Origin: UBA910 sp964369145
GTDB taxonomy: Bacteria; Patescibacteriota; Minisyncoccia; Phycocordibacterales; DATDWN01
Reading direction: 5' to 3'
DNA length: 64,000 nucleotides
Assembly (NCBI GenBank): GCA_964369145.1
Contig: CAYJEE010000001.1
Span: 1-64,000, forward strand
Both the position numbers and the translations under genes were made by a program. Shown piece by piece: positions 15,091 to 23,763 of this stretch. The notes under the pieces were generated by a model. It was not told where the DNA came from. It did not search any database and saw only the letters and a list, made by a program, of their open reading frames with translations. Position 1 is the stretch's first letter, and each line of letters begins with the position of its first letter.

Positions 15091-15653
15091 TGAATTCATA
15101 CAAAGATAAAATTTTTGCTTTTTACGGTCGGCATAAACGGATGCCAAACTATCAAGAAATCATGGATCTTGTTGGTTTCAAATCCAAGAATGCAGTCTAC
15201 AAACTCATCAACAAACTCATCGATGAGGGTGTAGTGACCAAAGATGCAAAAGGTAAGCTTGCCCCGACAAAAGCTTTCGATGAAATACCTCTCTTGGGTC
15301 TCGTCGAAGCGGGGTTTCCGACTACAGCTGAAGAAGAAAAACTTGAAACATTGTCGCTCGACAACTATCTCATCAAACACAAAGAGTCTACATACCTTTT
15401 GGAAGTCAAAGGTGACTCGATGATCGACGAAGGGATTAAAGAAGGTGACCTTGTTATCGTGGAGCGCCGAGGCGATGCAAAAGAAGGGGATATTGTGATT
15501 GCAGAAGTCGATGGTGGATGGACGATGAAATACTACAAGAAAAAAGGTAATCAAATATACCTCATGCCCGCCAACAAAAACTACAAACCCATCTATCCAG
15601 AATACGATCTCAAGATTGCAGCAATTGTGAAGGGGGTAATACGGAAGTATTAA
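15090..15653 (+). CDS. lexA: LexA-type SOS repressor (S24 autopeptidase)
   Basis: 187 residues. N-terminal winged helix (HKRMPNYQEIMDLVGFKSKN, then AVYKLINKLIDEGVV), then the cleavage site VEAGFP (Ala74-Gly75), catalytic Ser110 in EVKGDSMID and Lys147 in WTMKYYKK. All residues needed for RecA-stimulated self-cleavage are present. Start overlaps the preceding stop by 1 nt. An upstream promoter contains a GAAC-N4-GTTC box. UmuD is excluded by the DNA-binding domain. Confidence 0.93.
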   Translation: MNSYKDKIFAFYGRHKRMPNYQEIMDLVGFKSKNAVYKLINKLIDEGVVTKDAKGKLAPTKAFDEIPLLGLVEAGFPTTAEEEKLETLSLDNYLIKHKESTYLLEVKGDSMIDEGIKEGDLVIVERRGDAKEGDIVIAEVDGGWTMKYYKKKGNQIYLMPANKNYKPIYPEYDLKIAAIVKGVIRKY

Positions 15654-15983
15654 AAGCATTATGCAAAAAATGCATATTACAAAGCCAAAGGGACTCCTTG
15701 CGGAGCCCTTAAGCGATACATTTATAGCAACTAGTTCCCAAATGGAACTAGTTGTTCTGTCATTAAAACCAGATATGTGCATTTTAACTATCCGGAAATT
15801 CCGGATAGTTAAAGAATAAACAAGACAACCCTCCTTTCGGAAGATTGCCCTTGGATTGTAGTACCCTTACAGTTATTAAAAACCATAAGACTTACTTAGT
15901 ATAAATGATTTTTTTATGTTTGCCCATTAAAGGGCGAGGCCGAAGCCACTTATAAGACAAGTATATCAAACTATGTAAAAAGT
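15654..15983. other. structured non-coding region after lexA
   Basis: No convincing gene. Arms AAAATGCATAT (15667-15677) and ATATGTGCATTTT (15773-15785) enclose GGG-CTCC-TTGC-GGAG-CCC and the perfect hairpin CAACTAGTTCC-CAAAT-GGAACTAGTTG (15728-15754). Next comes a 29-bp near-perfect palindrome at 15784-15812 (14-bp arms, core TATCCGGAA). On the minus strand a TATACT near 15897 and an AAAGGAGG near 15832 hint at a short transcript, but only tiny ORFs (26 codons or fewer) fit. GCCC-ATTAAA-GGGC lies near 15925. Confidence 0.5.
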
Positions 15984-16022
15984 TAAAACCCGCCACGAAG
16001 CAATTTCTTGCTTCGGGCGGGT
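15984..16022 (-). terminator. terminator of the 85-aa gene
   Basis: Minus strand CCCGCC..AAGCAA-GAAA-TTGCTT..GGCGGG followed by TTTTAAC. Confidence 0.85.
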
Positions 16023-16037
16023 ATCGGAAATGAACAA

Positions 16038-16295
16038 TCAGGTCTGAATTGGAGAGAATCCAATCTTTCTCTTTGCGGGTTTTATTAACTTGCTTAGATG
16101 AGCTCTTATGTCCGTAAAGGGAGAGTCGAGGGCGAAGTCGGCAAATTCCGTGAATTGCTCGATATTCAATCCATATTCCCTCGCTCCGTCCTCAAGCCAT
16201 GTATGAAGTTTCTTGGAATCTTCTGGGGGTTTACTCGTCCATACTACTCGCCGAGCAATCGCAAGGGCAATCTTATCACGTTCTTCTTCTGTCAT
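16038..16295 (-). CDS. 85-aa hypothetical protein
   Basis: Acidic and basic mixed helical protein: MTEEERDKIALAIARRVVW at the N-terminus, AHLSKLIKPAKRKIGF near the end. No membrane segment. Shine-Dalgarno AAGGTG 5 nt upstream of the ATG, own terminator, TGA stop. The helix-rich N-terminus is reminiscent of small phage or plasmid proteins, but no family is recognised. Single-gene unit between lexA and ychF. Confidence 0.65.
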   Translation of the reverse strand: MTEEERDKIALAIARRVVWTSKPPEDSKKLHTWLEDGAREYGLNIEQFTEFADFALDSPFTDIRAHLSKLIKPAKRKIGFSPIQT

Positions 16296-16380
16296 TTTTC
16301 ACCTTATAATATAAGAACATATTTAAACATAAATAGCAATAGCTTTAAAAAAACTATTTTTTATGCAATAATGTTTTTCT

Positions 16381-17478
16381 ATGTCACTTTCTATCGGAAT
16401 TGTGGGGTTGCCGAATGTCGGGAAATCGACGCTTTTTAATGCGTTGACTAAAAAGTCTGTGCCCGCGGAAAACTATCCGTTTTGTACGATCGACCCATCT
16501 GTGGGGGTAGTACCAGTGCCTGATGAGAGACTCTACAAGCTTGCTGATTTTTCTAAAACCCAAAAAACATTGCCTGCGGTTGTGGAATTTGTGGATATTG
16601 CAGGTCTCGTAAAGGGGGCTTCGACTGGAGAAGGATTGGGAAATAAATTTTTGCAGAATATCCGAGAGGTAGACGCGATCCTTCAGGTGGTGCGTATTTT
16701 TGAGGATGTAAATGTGATTCATGTGCACAATGAAGTGAACCCTCTGTCTGATATTGAAGTGATCAACCTCGAACTCGTGCTTGCAGACCAGGAGACTGTC
16801 GCAAAGCGTATTTCAAATGTACAAAAAGATGTTAAAAAAGGTGATAAGGAAGCAATCTTTGAAGCAGAAGTGCTCGAACGAGCAAAAGCACAGCTTGAGC
16901 TTGGAAAACTTCTCAACCAGCTCGAACTCACAGAAAAAGAAGCGCTTGCGCTCAAAGGTCTTCACTTGCTGACCATGAAGCCAATCATGTATGGGCTCAA
17001 CAAAAAAGCGGGGAATAAAAACCTCGATGAAATGAATGATGAGCGATACAAAAAACTTATTGCATTTTTCGAAGAACAAAAAGCACAGTATGTGATTATC
17101 GATGCGGGTATTGAACATGAACTCAAAGATTTGGAGGGAGACGACAAAGAGCTTTTCAGAACTGAGCTTGGTGGAAAAACTGATGGTATCGATGAACTGA
17201 TCAAAGCAGGCTACGCTCTTTTGGATTTGATTACCTACTTCACAACCGGAGAAAAAGAAACTCGTGCATGGACTATTAAAAAAGGCTGGACTGCGCCGCT
17301 CGCAGGTACTGCAATCCACACTGACTTTAAAGACAAGTTTATCAGAGCTGAAGTAGTCTTTTGGAAAGATTTGCTTGACTCAGGCTCATATGGAGCTGCT
17401 CGTGAAAAAGGTCTTGTTCGTACTGAAGGGAAAGAATATATTGTGAAAGACGGTGATGTGATTGAGTTCCGTATCTAG
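16381..17478 (+). CDS. ychF: YchF/OLA1-type ribosome-associated ATPase
   Basis: 365 residues, normal length. P-loop GLPNVGKSTLFN, G2/G3 region VEFVDIAGLVKGAS, G4 variant (GLNKKAG, near LLTMKPIMYGLN) in place of NKxD as in this ATP-preferring family; the C-terminal TGS domain includes ETRAWTIKKGWTAPLAG. Role: ribosome and stress-linked ATPase, exact job unsettled. AATAAT ends 8 nt before the ATG; no Shine-Dalgarno. Confidence 0.96.
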   Translation: MSLSIGIVGLPNVGKSTLFNALTKKSVPAENYPFCTIDPSVGVVPVPDERLYKLADFSKTQKTLPAVVEFVDIAGLVKGASTGEGLGNKFLQNIREVDAILQVVRIFEDVNVIHVHNEVNPLSDIEVINLELVLADQETVAKRISNVQKDVKKGDKEAIFEAEVLERAKAQLELGKLLNQLELTEKEALALKGLHLLTMKPIMYGLNKKAGNKNLDEMNDERYKKLIAFFEEQKAQYVIIDAGIEHELKDLEGDDKELFRTELGGKTDGIDELIKAGYALLDLITYFTTGEKETRAWTIKKGWTAPLAGTAIHTDFKDKFIRAEVVFWKDLLDSGSYGAAREKGLVRTEGKEYIVKDGDVIEFRI

Positions 17479-17524
17479 CTGGAAAGTGTGGTATAATAGG
17501 TTAGTTACTCATTAATATCACTCT

Positions 17525-18451
17525 ATGGAACCAAACACACAACCACGTTCTCACGCGAAAGATGTTTTCTTGAATCTCGCTTCAATGGTTACGCTATACG
17601 CATCTGCAGCTGCATTGCTTAATCTTTTGTTTTCAATAATTAATAAAGTATATCCACAGACATTGGGATATTACTATTCACCGTCAATTAGTCTACCTGT
17701 CGCAACACTTATTATTGTATTTCCGCTCTACATCCTCTTTATGTGGCTTATTGAAAAGGATCTTGCGAGCTCAATCGAAGGTCGGATGTCCGGTATTCGA
17801 AAATGGCTCATCTATATCACTCTCTTTGTTTCAGGAGGATTGATTGTGGGGGATTTGGTGACAGTTCTTTATTATTTCCTCGATGGTCAAGATATCACTG
17901 CGGGATTTTTGCTTAAAATCTTGAGTATTATTGTAGTGGCTGGTGCAGTGTTTGGATACTACATCACTGATGCTCGAAATAAACTAACATCTACAATGAG
18001 AAAAAGTGCAACGATTGTATCTGTACTTTTTGCTCTGGCGGCAATTATTGTTGGCTTTTCAGTTATTGGAAGTCCTCAGTCACAGCGACTCATGAAATAC
18101 GATCAGCAGAAATTCTCTGAGTTACAGATGCTTTCAGGTCAGGTGCGTGAGTACTATCAGAAATCAAATACTCTACCTCAAACTCTCACTGAGCTTGCTC
18201 AAGGTTTCTCATATCCTCTTGCTACAGTAGATTCTCAGTCGGGTACATCATATGTGTACAAGATTATTAATGCAAATACATTTGAGCTTTGTTCGACATT
18301 CAATTTCGATGCTGATATGTCGGTGACACGACCCACATACTATTATTCCGAAGATCCACTCAATACGTCAGTGTGGAATACATACAAAGCAGGAGAATAC
18401 TGCTTTACACAAACTGTTTCAAATAATCCAATACAAAAACCAACAAATTAG
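17525..18451 (+). CDS. DUF5671 membrane protein with extracytoplasmic tail
   Basis: 308 residues. Five hydrophobic segments in the first about 185 residues, starting HAKDVFLNLASMVTLYASAA, the recognisable DUF5671 pattern. After the last segment (ATIVSVLFALAAIIVGFSVI) comes a soluble region (FSELQMLSGQVREYYQKSNT, then a beta part with one pair of Cys) resembling pilin-like or sensor domains. Function unknown. TAATAT ends 6 nt before the ATG; a second TATAAT lies 29 nt upstream. Confidence 0.75.
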   Translation: MEPNTQPRSHAKDVFLNLASMVTLYASAAALLNLLFSIINKVYPQTLGYYYSPSISLPVATLIIVFPLYILFMWLIEKDLASSIEGRMSGIRKWLIYITLFVSGGLIVGDLVTVLYYFLDGQDITAGFLLKILSIIVVAGAVFGYYITDARNKLTSTMRKSATIVSVLFALAAIIVGFSVIGSPQSQRLMKYDQQKFSELQMLSGQVREYYQKSNTLPQTLTELAQGFSYPLATVDSQSGTSYVYKIINANTFELCSTFNFDADMSVTRPTYYYSEDPLNTSVWNTYKAGEYCFTQTVSNNPIQKPTN

Positions 18452-18458
18452 AACGATT

Positions 18459-18490
18459 AAAAACACCTCGACATGCATCGAGGTGTTTTT
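18459..18490 (+). terminator. terminator after the DUF5671 gene
   Basis: AAAACACCTCGA/TCGAGGTGTTTTT, symmetrical enough to work on both strands. Confidence 0.9.
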
Positions 18491-18526
18491 GCAAAATGTA
18501 TTTTTCTGTTGTACTATATTATCACT

Positions 18527-21130
18527 ATGAAGCGATACAATCACACCGCAATTGAGAAAAAATGGCAGAAAGAATGGAAAAAGAAAAAAGTGTATCGTAC
18601 GGAAAGTGACTCTAAGAAGAAAAAAGAATACGTGCTTGATATGTTCCCGTATCCTTCGGGAGCAGGGCTCCATGTAGGGCATCCAAAGGGGTATATCGGA
18701 TCAGATGTGTATGCTCGTATGAAGCGCATGCAGGGTTTCAATGTGCTCCATCCGATGGGATACGACGCATTTGGTCTCCCTGCTGAACAATACGCAATCG
18801 CACACAAGATTCATCCTCGCAAAGCGGTACTTGAAAATGTAAAAACATTTGAGAGTCAACTTTCTATTATTGGTCTTTCATATGATTGGGACAGAAAAGT
18901 AAATACAACAGACCCTGAATACTACCGATGGACTCAGTGGATTTTCTTACAGATCTACAATTCATGGTATGACGTATCAAAAAACAAAGCACAGTCGATT
19001 GAACGTTTGATTAAACAATTTAAAAAAGAAGGAAATGCCAATGTGAATGCTGTGTGTGATGAACATACTCCAGTATTTACTGCTGTAGAATGGAACATAA
19101 AAAGTGCAAAAGAACAGCAGGATATTCTCATGAAATATCGGCTTGCATATGAGGGGTATGCTGAGGTGAATTGGTGTCCAGAGCTCGGTACAGTGCTTGC
19201 AAACGACGAAGTGGTAGATGGTCCTGATGGAAAACCTGTTTCAGAACGAGGGGGATATCCGGTAGAGAAAAAGCAGATGCGTCAGTGGTTTATGCGGATC
19301 ACCGCGTATGCAGAGAGACTCCTTTCAGGACTCGATACGATCAACTGGTCTGATAGTGTAAAAGAAATCCAGAAAAATTGGATTGGGAAGTCAGAGGGGG
19401 CGGAGATCAAATTTCAAATTTCAAATTCTAAATTTCAAAATAATTTAGGAGAAATAGCTGTGTTTACAACACGAGCGGACACACTTTTCGGCGCGACATA
19501 TATTGTGCTTGCACCCGAACATCCACTCGTCGGAAAACTTTCTTCTCATATTGAAAATATCGGAGAGGTAACAGAATACAAAGCTACAGTTGCGAACAAA
19601 CCGATTGAACTTCGTACAGACGGTAGCAAAGAAAAAACTGGAATAGAACTCAAAGGTATATGTGCAACAAACCCGGCTACAGGTGAACAGATTCCTGTGT
19701 GGATTGCAGACTACGTGCTCGCTTCATATGGTACGGGGGCAGTGATGGCAGTGCCAGCACACGATGATCGGGATTTTGAATTTGCACAAAAATATAATTT
19801 GCCAATCATATCGGTCATTGATTCACAGAATAACATTCTGGAAAAAGCATGCACTGAAGAAGGTATCCTCCATAATTGTGGAGAATTTTCTGGTATGACC
19901 AGTGTGCATGCAAAAAAAGCGATAACAGAAAAAGTCGGAGGAAAAATTGTTACGAAGTATAAAATGCGCAATGCGATTTTTGCTCGTCAGCGATATTGGG
20001 GCGAGCCGATACCATTGTGGACAGATGCAGATGGAATTATTCATTCTGTGGATGAAAAGAAACTCCCGCTCACACTTCCAAACGTAACATCGTATGAACC
20101 GACAGGTACCGGCGAGTCTCCACTTGCGAGTGTACCCCTCTGGACTAAAAAAGGATTTGAGACCAATACAATGCCAGGATGGGCAGGGTCTTCATGGTAC
20201 TTTTTGCGCTACATGGATCCTAAAAATAAAAAAGAAATTGCATCGAAAAAAGCACTTTCATACTGGGGGCAAGTCGATATGTATGTGGGAGGTGCAGAGC
20301 ATGCGACAGGGCACCTCTTGTATGCACGATTCTGGAATAAATTCCTGAAAGATATCGGTATTGTAAAACATGAAGAGCCGTTTAAAACACTTCGCAATCA
20401 AGGTATGATTGGTGGCGCTGATGGGCGAAAAATGTCAAAGCGCTGGGGTAATGTGGTAAATCCTGATGATGTGGTGAAGACCTATGGGGCAGATACACTC
20501 CGTGTGTATGAGATGTTCATGGGTCCATTTGAAGCGGGTCTCCCATGGAATACCGAAAATATTATTGGTTCACGAAGATTTGTGGAACGAGTATGGAGAC
20601 TGGGCGAGAAAATCAAAAATCAAACATCAAAAATTGCACATACAGAAGAAAATAAAAAAGTAGAAACCGTTATCCATAAGACAATACAAAAAGTCACAAA
20701 CGATATTCAGAATTTTGCGTTTAATACTGCAATATCAAGTCTGATGATTGCACTCAATGAACTAGAAAAAAACACTACAGAGACGCAGGTGTACGTACAG
20801 AGAAAAGATTTTGAACTATTTCTAAAATTGCTCCATCCATTTGCTCCACACGTTACCGAAGAGATATGGAAAGAGTTGGGAAATAAGACGACTTTGGTAA
20901 AAGAGATGTGGCCAAAAGCTGACGTGAAGAAAATCAAAGAAACACAGGTAACTATTGCGGTCCAGATCAATGGAAAAACACGAGGAGAAGCTATAATCGG
21001 GGTAGATAGTGAAGAAAAAGATGTGCTTTTGTTGGTCTATAAAAACCAGGATATCACTAAATGGATTGGGGATAAAGAGCTTAAAAAAGTGATTTATGTC
21101 AAAAATAGGTTGATAAATATAGTTATTTAA
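18527..21130 (+). CDS. leuS: leucyl-tRNA synthetase
   Basis: Class I aminoacyl-tRNA synthetase, 867 residues. HIGH-type motif PYPSGAGLHVGHPKGY, CP1 editing domain around residues 230-410 (TTRADTLFGATYIVLAPEHP), tRNA-interaction WYFLRYMDP, KMSKS-type GRKMSKRWGN, C-terminal anticodon domain with VQINGKTRGE. Start at 18527: TATATT (18515-18520) ends 6 nt before this ATG, while the longer in-frame extension would run into the terminator stem. Predicted leaderless. Confidence 0.98.
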   Translation: MKRYNHTAIEKKWQKEWKKKKVYRTESDSKKKKEYVLDMFPYPSGAGLHVGHPKGYIGSDVYARMKRMQGFNVLHPMGYDAFGLPAEQYAIAHKIHPRKAVLENVKTFESQLSIIGLSYDWDRKVNTTDPEYYRWTQWIFLQIYNSWYDVSKNKAQSIERLIKQFKKEGNANVNAVCDEHTPVFTAVEWNIKSAKEQQDILMKYRLAYEGYAEVNWCPELGTVLANDEVVDGPDGKPVSERGGYPVEKKQMRQWFMRITAYAERLLSGLDTINWSDSVKEIQKNWIGKSEGAEIKFQISNSKFQNNLGEIAVFTTRADTLFGATYIVLAPEHPLVGKLSSHIENIGEVTEYKATVANKPIELRTDGSKEKTGIELKGICATNPATGEQIPVWIADYVLASYGTGAVMAVPAHDDRDFEFAQKYNLPIISVIDSQNNILEKACTEEGILHNCGEFSGMTSVHAKKAITEKVGGKIVTKYKMRNAIFARQRYWGEPIPLWTDADGIIHSVDEKKLPLTLPNVTSYEPTGTGESPLASVPLWTKKGFETNTMPGWAGSSWYFLRYMDPKNKKEIASKKALSYWGQVDMYVGGAEHATGHLLYARFWNKFLKDIGIVKHEEPFKTLRNQGMIGGADGRKMSKRWGNVVNPDDVVKTYGADTLRVYEMFMGPFEAGLPWNTENIIGSRRFVERVWRLGEKIKNQTSKIAHTEENKKVETVIHKTIQKVTNDIQNFAFNTAISSLMIALNELEKNTTETQVYVQRKDFELFLKLLHPFAPHVTEEIWKELGNKTTLVKEMWPKADVKKIKETQVTIAVQINGKTRGEAIIGVDSEEKDVLLLVYKNQDITKWIGDKELKKVIYVKNRLINIVI

Positions 21131-21229
21131 GGTGTGGTGTAATTTGCTTGACGTTTGCCTCTAAAAATGATACAAATAGAGTACTCTATACCACTTTTTA
21201 ACCACATTATTTACTTTAAACATACGTTT

Positions 21230-22267
21230 ATGAGCGAAAAAACAATTATTACATTCAAACCAAAGCAAGTTTCAAAGCGCCTTATCGGTGTACTTTCTCC
21301 TCGTGCGCAGGATGTGATTATTGGACGTTATGGACTTGGTGCTGATACCAAGCGTATGACTCTCGAAGCTATCGGAAAAAAGTACAAAATCACCCGAGAG
21401 CGAGTGCGACAAATCGAAAACTACTCTATTGCAAACATTCGTAAGTCAAAAGAGTATGAGACAGAGAAAGTGGCTTTTGGTGAACTCAAAACTATCGTCA
21501 AAGTACTTGGTGGAATGGTCTCTGAAGAAGATTTGCTCAAACATGTGTCAAAAGACAAAAGTACACAAAATCACGTACACTTCCTTCTCGTAGTAGGTGA
21601 AGAGTTTACAAAAGAAAAAGAGGATCCAGAGTTTAAACACCGATGGCATGTAGACAAAGATTTGTCTAAAAAGATTCACGAATCACTTCGAAAACTCTAT
21701 GAAAACATGGAAGATGATCAGATTCTTCCAGAATCTCAAATGATCGAAGCGTTTCTCGAACACCTCAAAGATGTTGCGACTGAATACAAGAACGAAGAAA
21801 TCCTCCGACGATGGCTTTCAATTTCAAAAACAATCAATAAAAATCCACTGGGTGAATGGGGTAAAGCAGATTCTCCAAACATCAACACAAAAGGTATGCG
21901 AGACTATGCATTTCTCGTGATCCGACGACATGGCTCACCAATTCACTTCCGTGAAGTAGCAAAACTTATCGGTGAACTCTTTGGTAAAAAAGCTCACGTC
22001 GCTACAACTCACAACGAACTCATCAAAGATCCACGGTTTGTACTCGTCGGACGAGGACTCTACGCACTTTCTGAATGGGGTTATATGTCAGGTGTTGTCA
22101 AAGACGTGATCAAAGGTGTGCTCGAGAAGAATGGTCCACTTACAAAAGAAAAGATTATCGAGAAGGTGATGAAAGAACGATATGTGAAAGAAAACACTAT
22201 CATGGTAAATCTCCAGAACACAAAACTTTTTAAGAAGACTAAGGACGGAAAGTATTCAATCGCTTAA
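21230..22267 (+). CDS. sigma-region-4 HTH fused to HARE-HTH domain
   Basis: 345 residues. Residues about 20-65 (LSPRAQDVIIGRYGLG, then ITRERVRQIENYSIANI) are a sigma70 region-4 HTH. Residues about 225-285 (YAFLVIRRHGSPIHFREVAK, then RFVLVGRGLYALSEWGY) are a HARE-HTH domain as in RNA-polymerase delta. A last winged-helix-like stretch (LEKNGPLTKEKIIEKVM, then KDGKYSIA) closes the protein. No region 2, so it is not a full sigma factor; probably an RNA-polymerase-associated regulator. ATG at 21230. Upstream TTGACG-17-TACAAA. The mRNA ends in a structured element beginning at the stop. Confidence 0.82.
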   Translation: MSEKTIITFKPKQVSKRLIGVLSPRAQDVIIGRYGLGADTKRMTLEAIGKKYKITRERVRQIENYSIANIRKSKEYETEKVAFGELKTIVKVLGGMVSEEDLLKHVSKDKSTQNHVHFLLVVGEEFTKEKEDPEFKHRWHVDKDLSKKIHESLRKLYENMEDDQILPESQMIEAFLEHLKDVATEYKNEEILRRWLSISKTINKNPLGEWGKADSPNINTKGMRDYAFLVIRRHGSPIHFREVAKLIGELFGKKAHVATTHNELIKDPRFVLVGRGLYALSEWGYMSGVVKDVIKGVLEKNGPLTKEKIIEKVMKERYVKENTIMVNLQNTKLFKKTKDGKYSIA

Positions 22268-22455
22268 AATTGTAAAATTACTTCATCTACTCGACTTTAT
22301 TTTCTTAAGAGTGTAGCGACTTAGAAAATAAGAAGTACCCTTGTGGTATTGTTGCGATTCAAATTTGTTCACTCACCGTACGAGAAGTACGGCTCGTTTA
22401 CAAACTTTTCTGCTTCGCGTATCTAAGGTAATTCTGAGAATTTTATTAAGTTGAC
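22266..22455 (+). other. large structured 3' element
   Basis: Starts at the stop codon. Outer arms AAAATT-GT-AAAATTAC / GTAATT-CTG-AGAATTTT; second stem TTATTTTCT / AGAAAATAA; apical hairpin CCGTAC-GAGA-AGTACGG within an AAATTTG / ACAAACTTT stem. The CGTAC/GTACG apex is shared with the copies at 14593 and 35035, though the rest differs. Confidence 0.55.
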
Positions 22456-22473
22456 TATATCTAATGATAAAAT

Positions 22474-22508
22474 AAAAAGAAATATCGCCTTGGCGGTATT
22501 TCTTTTTA
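22474..22508. terminator. bidirectional terminator-like hairpin
   Basis: AAAAAGAAATATCGCC-TT-GGCGGTATTTCTTTTT with A and T tails. A TTGACT lies at 22451-22456. The next gene's TATACT is 5 nt downstream. Confidence 0.75.
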
Positions 22509-22524
22509 TTTGTATACTTAATAC

Positions 22525-23760
22525 ATGGATTTTTCTTTGTTTACCCAACTTATCAATACCGCTGGAGTAGCACTCGTATTTAAGGTTATTCTTTTTACAG
22601 CTCCAGTATGGCTTACTCTTTTATTAGGTTTGTCGTTGTGGAATATGTGGCTTGTATATAAGCGTGCACTGTATTTTGCAGGTCTATCTACGGTACTTCT
22701 TGAGGTGCGTCTTCCGAAAGAGATTTTTAAGTCACCAAAAGCTATGGAGTTTTTGTTTACTGCTTTGTGGCAGACAGGTGGAGAAGGTACGTGGTTTGAT
22801 GTGTATTGGAAAGGTCAGACAAGACCATGGTATTCATTTGAGCTCTGTGCAATCGATGGTAAACTTCACTTTTTCATCTGGACTCAAAAGAAATTTAAAA
22901 ACATGATTGAGGCAAACTTGTATTCTCAGTACCCAGGCATTGAAATACATGAAGTCTCGGATTACACTCCTGCAGTTTCTTATGATCCTGACACACACAA
23001 TGCATTTACTGCTGAGTTTGCCTTGACTAAAGCAGATCCTTTTCCAATCAAGACCTATGTTGACTACGGTATGGACAAAGATCCAAAAGAAGAGTTTAAG
23101 ATTGATCCGATGACACCATTGGTAGAATTTCTCGCATCAAGTATGGGTGCAGGGCATAATGCATGGATACAAATCATCGCTCGTGCACACAAAGCAGAAG
23201 AGTGGGATCCGGTGAAAAAAGCGCTTGTTGATGAACGGTGGGCAAAAGGTGCAGAAAAAGAAGTGGAGGCGATACGTGCCAAAACAAAACCGAAAGAGCC
23301 GGGGGAGCAAGCTCGAAGATTGACCAAAGTCGAAGAAGATATTATTGTCGCACTTCAGCGTAGCGTTACAAAACCAGGCTTTGATGTAGGTATCAGAGCT
23401 GTCTACATTGCACCAAAAGATATTTTTAGTCCCACAATTGGTGCAGGTATTGTAGCGGGTATGAGAAATTATAATTCAGGAGAATTGAATGGTTTTAAAG
23501 CGGTGCGCAACCCAGATGCGACAGTAAACTATCCATGGCAGTTTATGAAGATAAAAAAGAAGAACCCTTTAAAACTTGAGATGATAGATGCATACAAACA
23601 TCGAGGATATTTCTACAATGAATTCAAAGCACCTCATTTTGTATTAAACACTGAAGAGCTTGCAACCATTTTCCATCTTCCTGGAGGAGTGGCTACTACA
23701 CCTGCATTTGACCGAATCGGATCAAAGAAGGCAGAGGCCCCATCTAACCTTCCTCTGTAA
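22525..23760 (+). CDS. membrane-anchored conserved protein upstream of mltG
   Basis: 411 residues. Two N-terminal hydrophobic stretches (residues about 8-42), then a long cytosolic alpha/beta domain (VLLEVRLPKEIFKSPKAMEF, QTRPWYSFELCAIDGKLHFF, YSQYPGIEIHEVSDYT). This profile is familiar from CPR proteins that accompany conjugation-like or HerA/VirB4-like ATPases, but no ATPase motifs are present and I cannot assign a function. TATACT ends 6 nt before the ATG: leaderless. mltG starts 3 nt after its stop, so they form an operon. Confidence 0.7.
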   Translation: MDFSLFTQLINTAGVALVFKVILFTAPVWLTLLLGLSLWNMWLVYKRALYFAGLSTVLLEVRLPKEIFKSPKAMEFLFTALWQTGGEGTWFDVYWKGQTRPWYSFELCAIDGKLHFFIWTQKKFKNMIEANLYSQYPGIEIHEVSDYTPAVSYDPDTHNAFTAEFALTKADPFPIKTYVDYGMDKDPKEEFKIDPMTPLVEFLASSMGAGHNAWIQIIARAHKAEEWDPVKKALVDERWAKGAEKEVEAIRAKTKPKEPGEQARRLTKVEEDIIVALQRSVTKPGFDVGIRAVYIAPKDIFSPTIGAGIVAGMRNYNSGELNGFKAVRNPDATVNYPWQFMKIKKKNPLKLEMIDAYKHRGYFYNEFKAPHFVLNTEELATIFHLPGGVATTPAFDRIGSKKAEAPSNLPL

Positions 23761-23763
23761 TCT

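Noticed and set aside
15096..15782. 228-codon minus-strand frame opposite lexA
   Set aside because: Phe/Cys-rich antisense shadow of lexA; composition unlike any real gene here.
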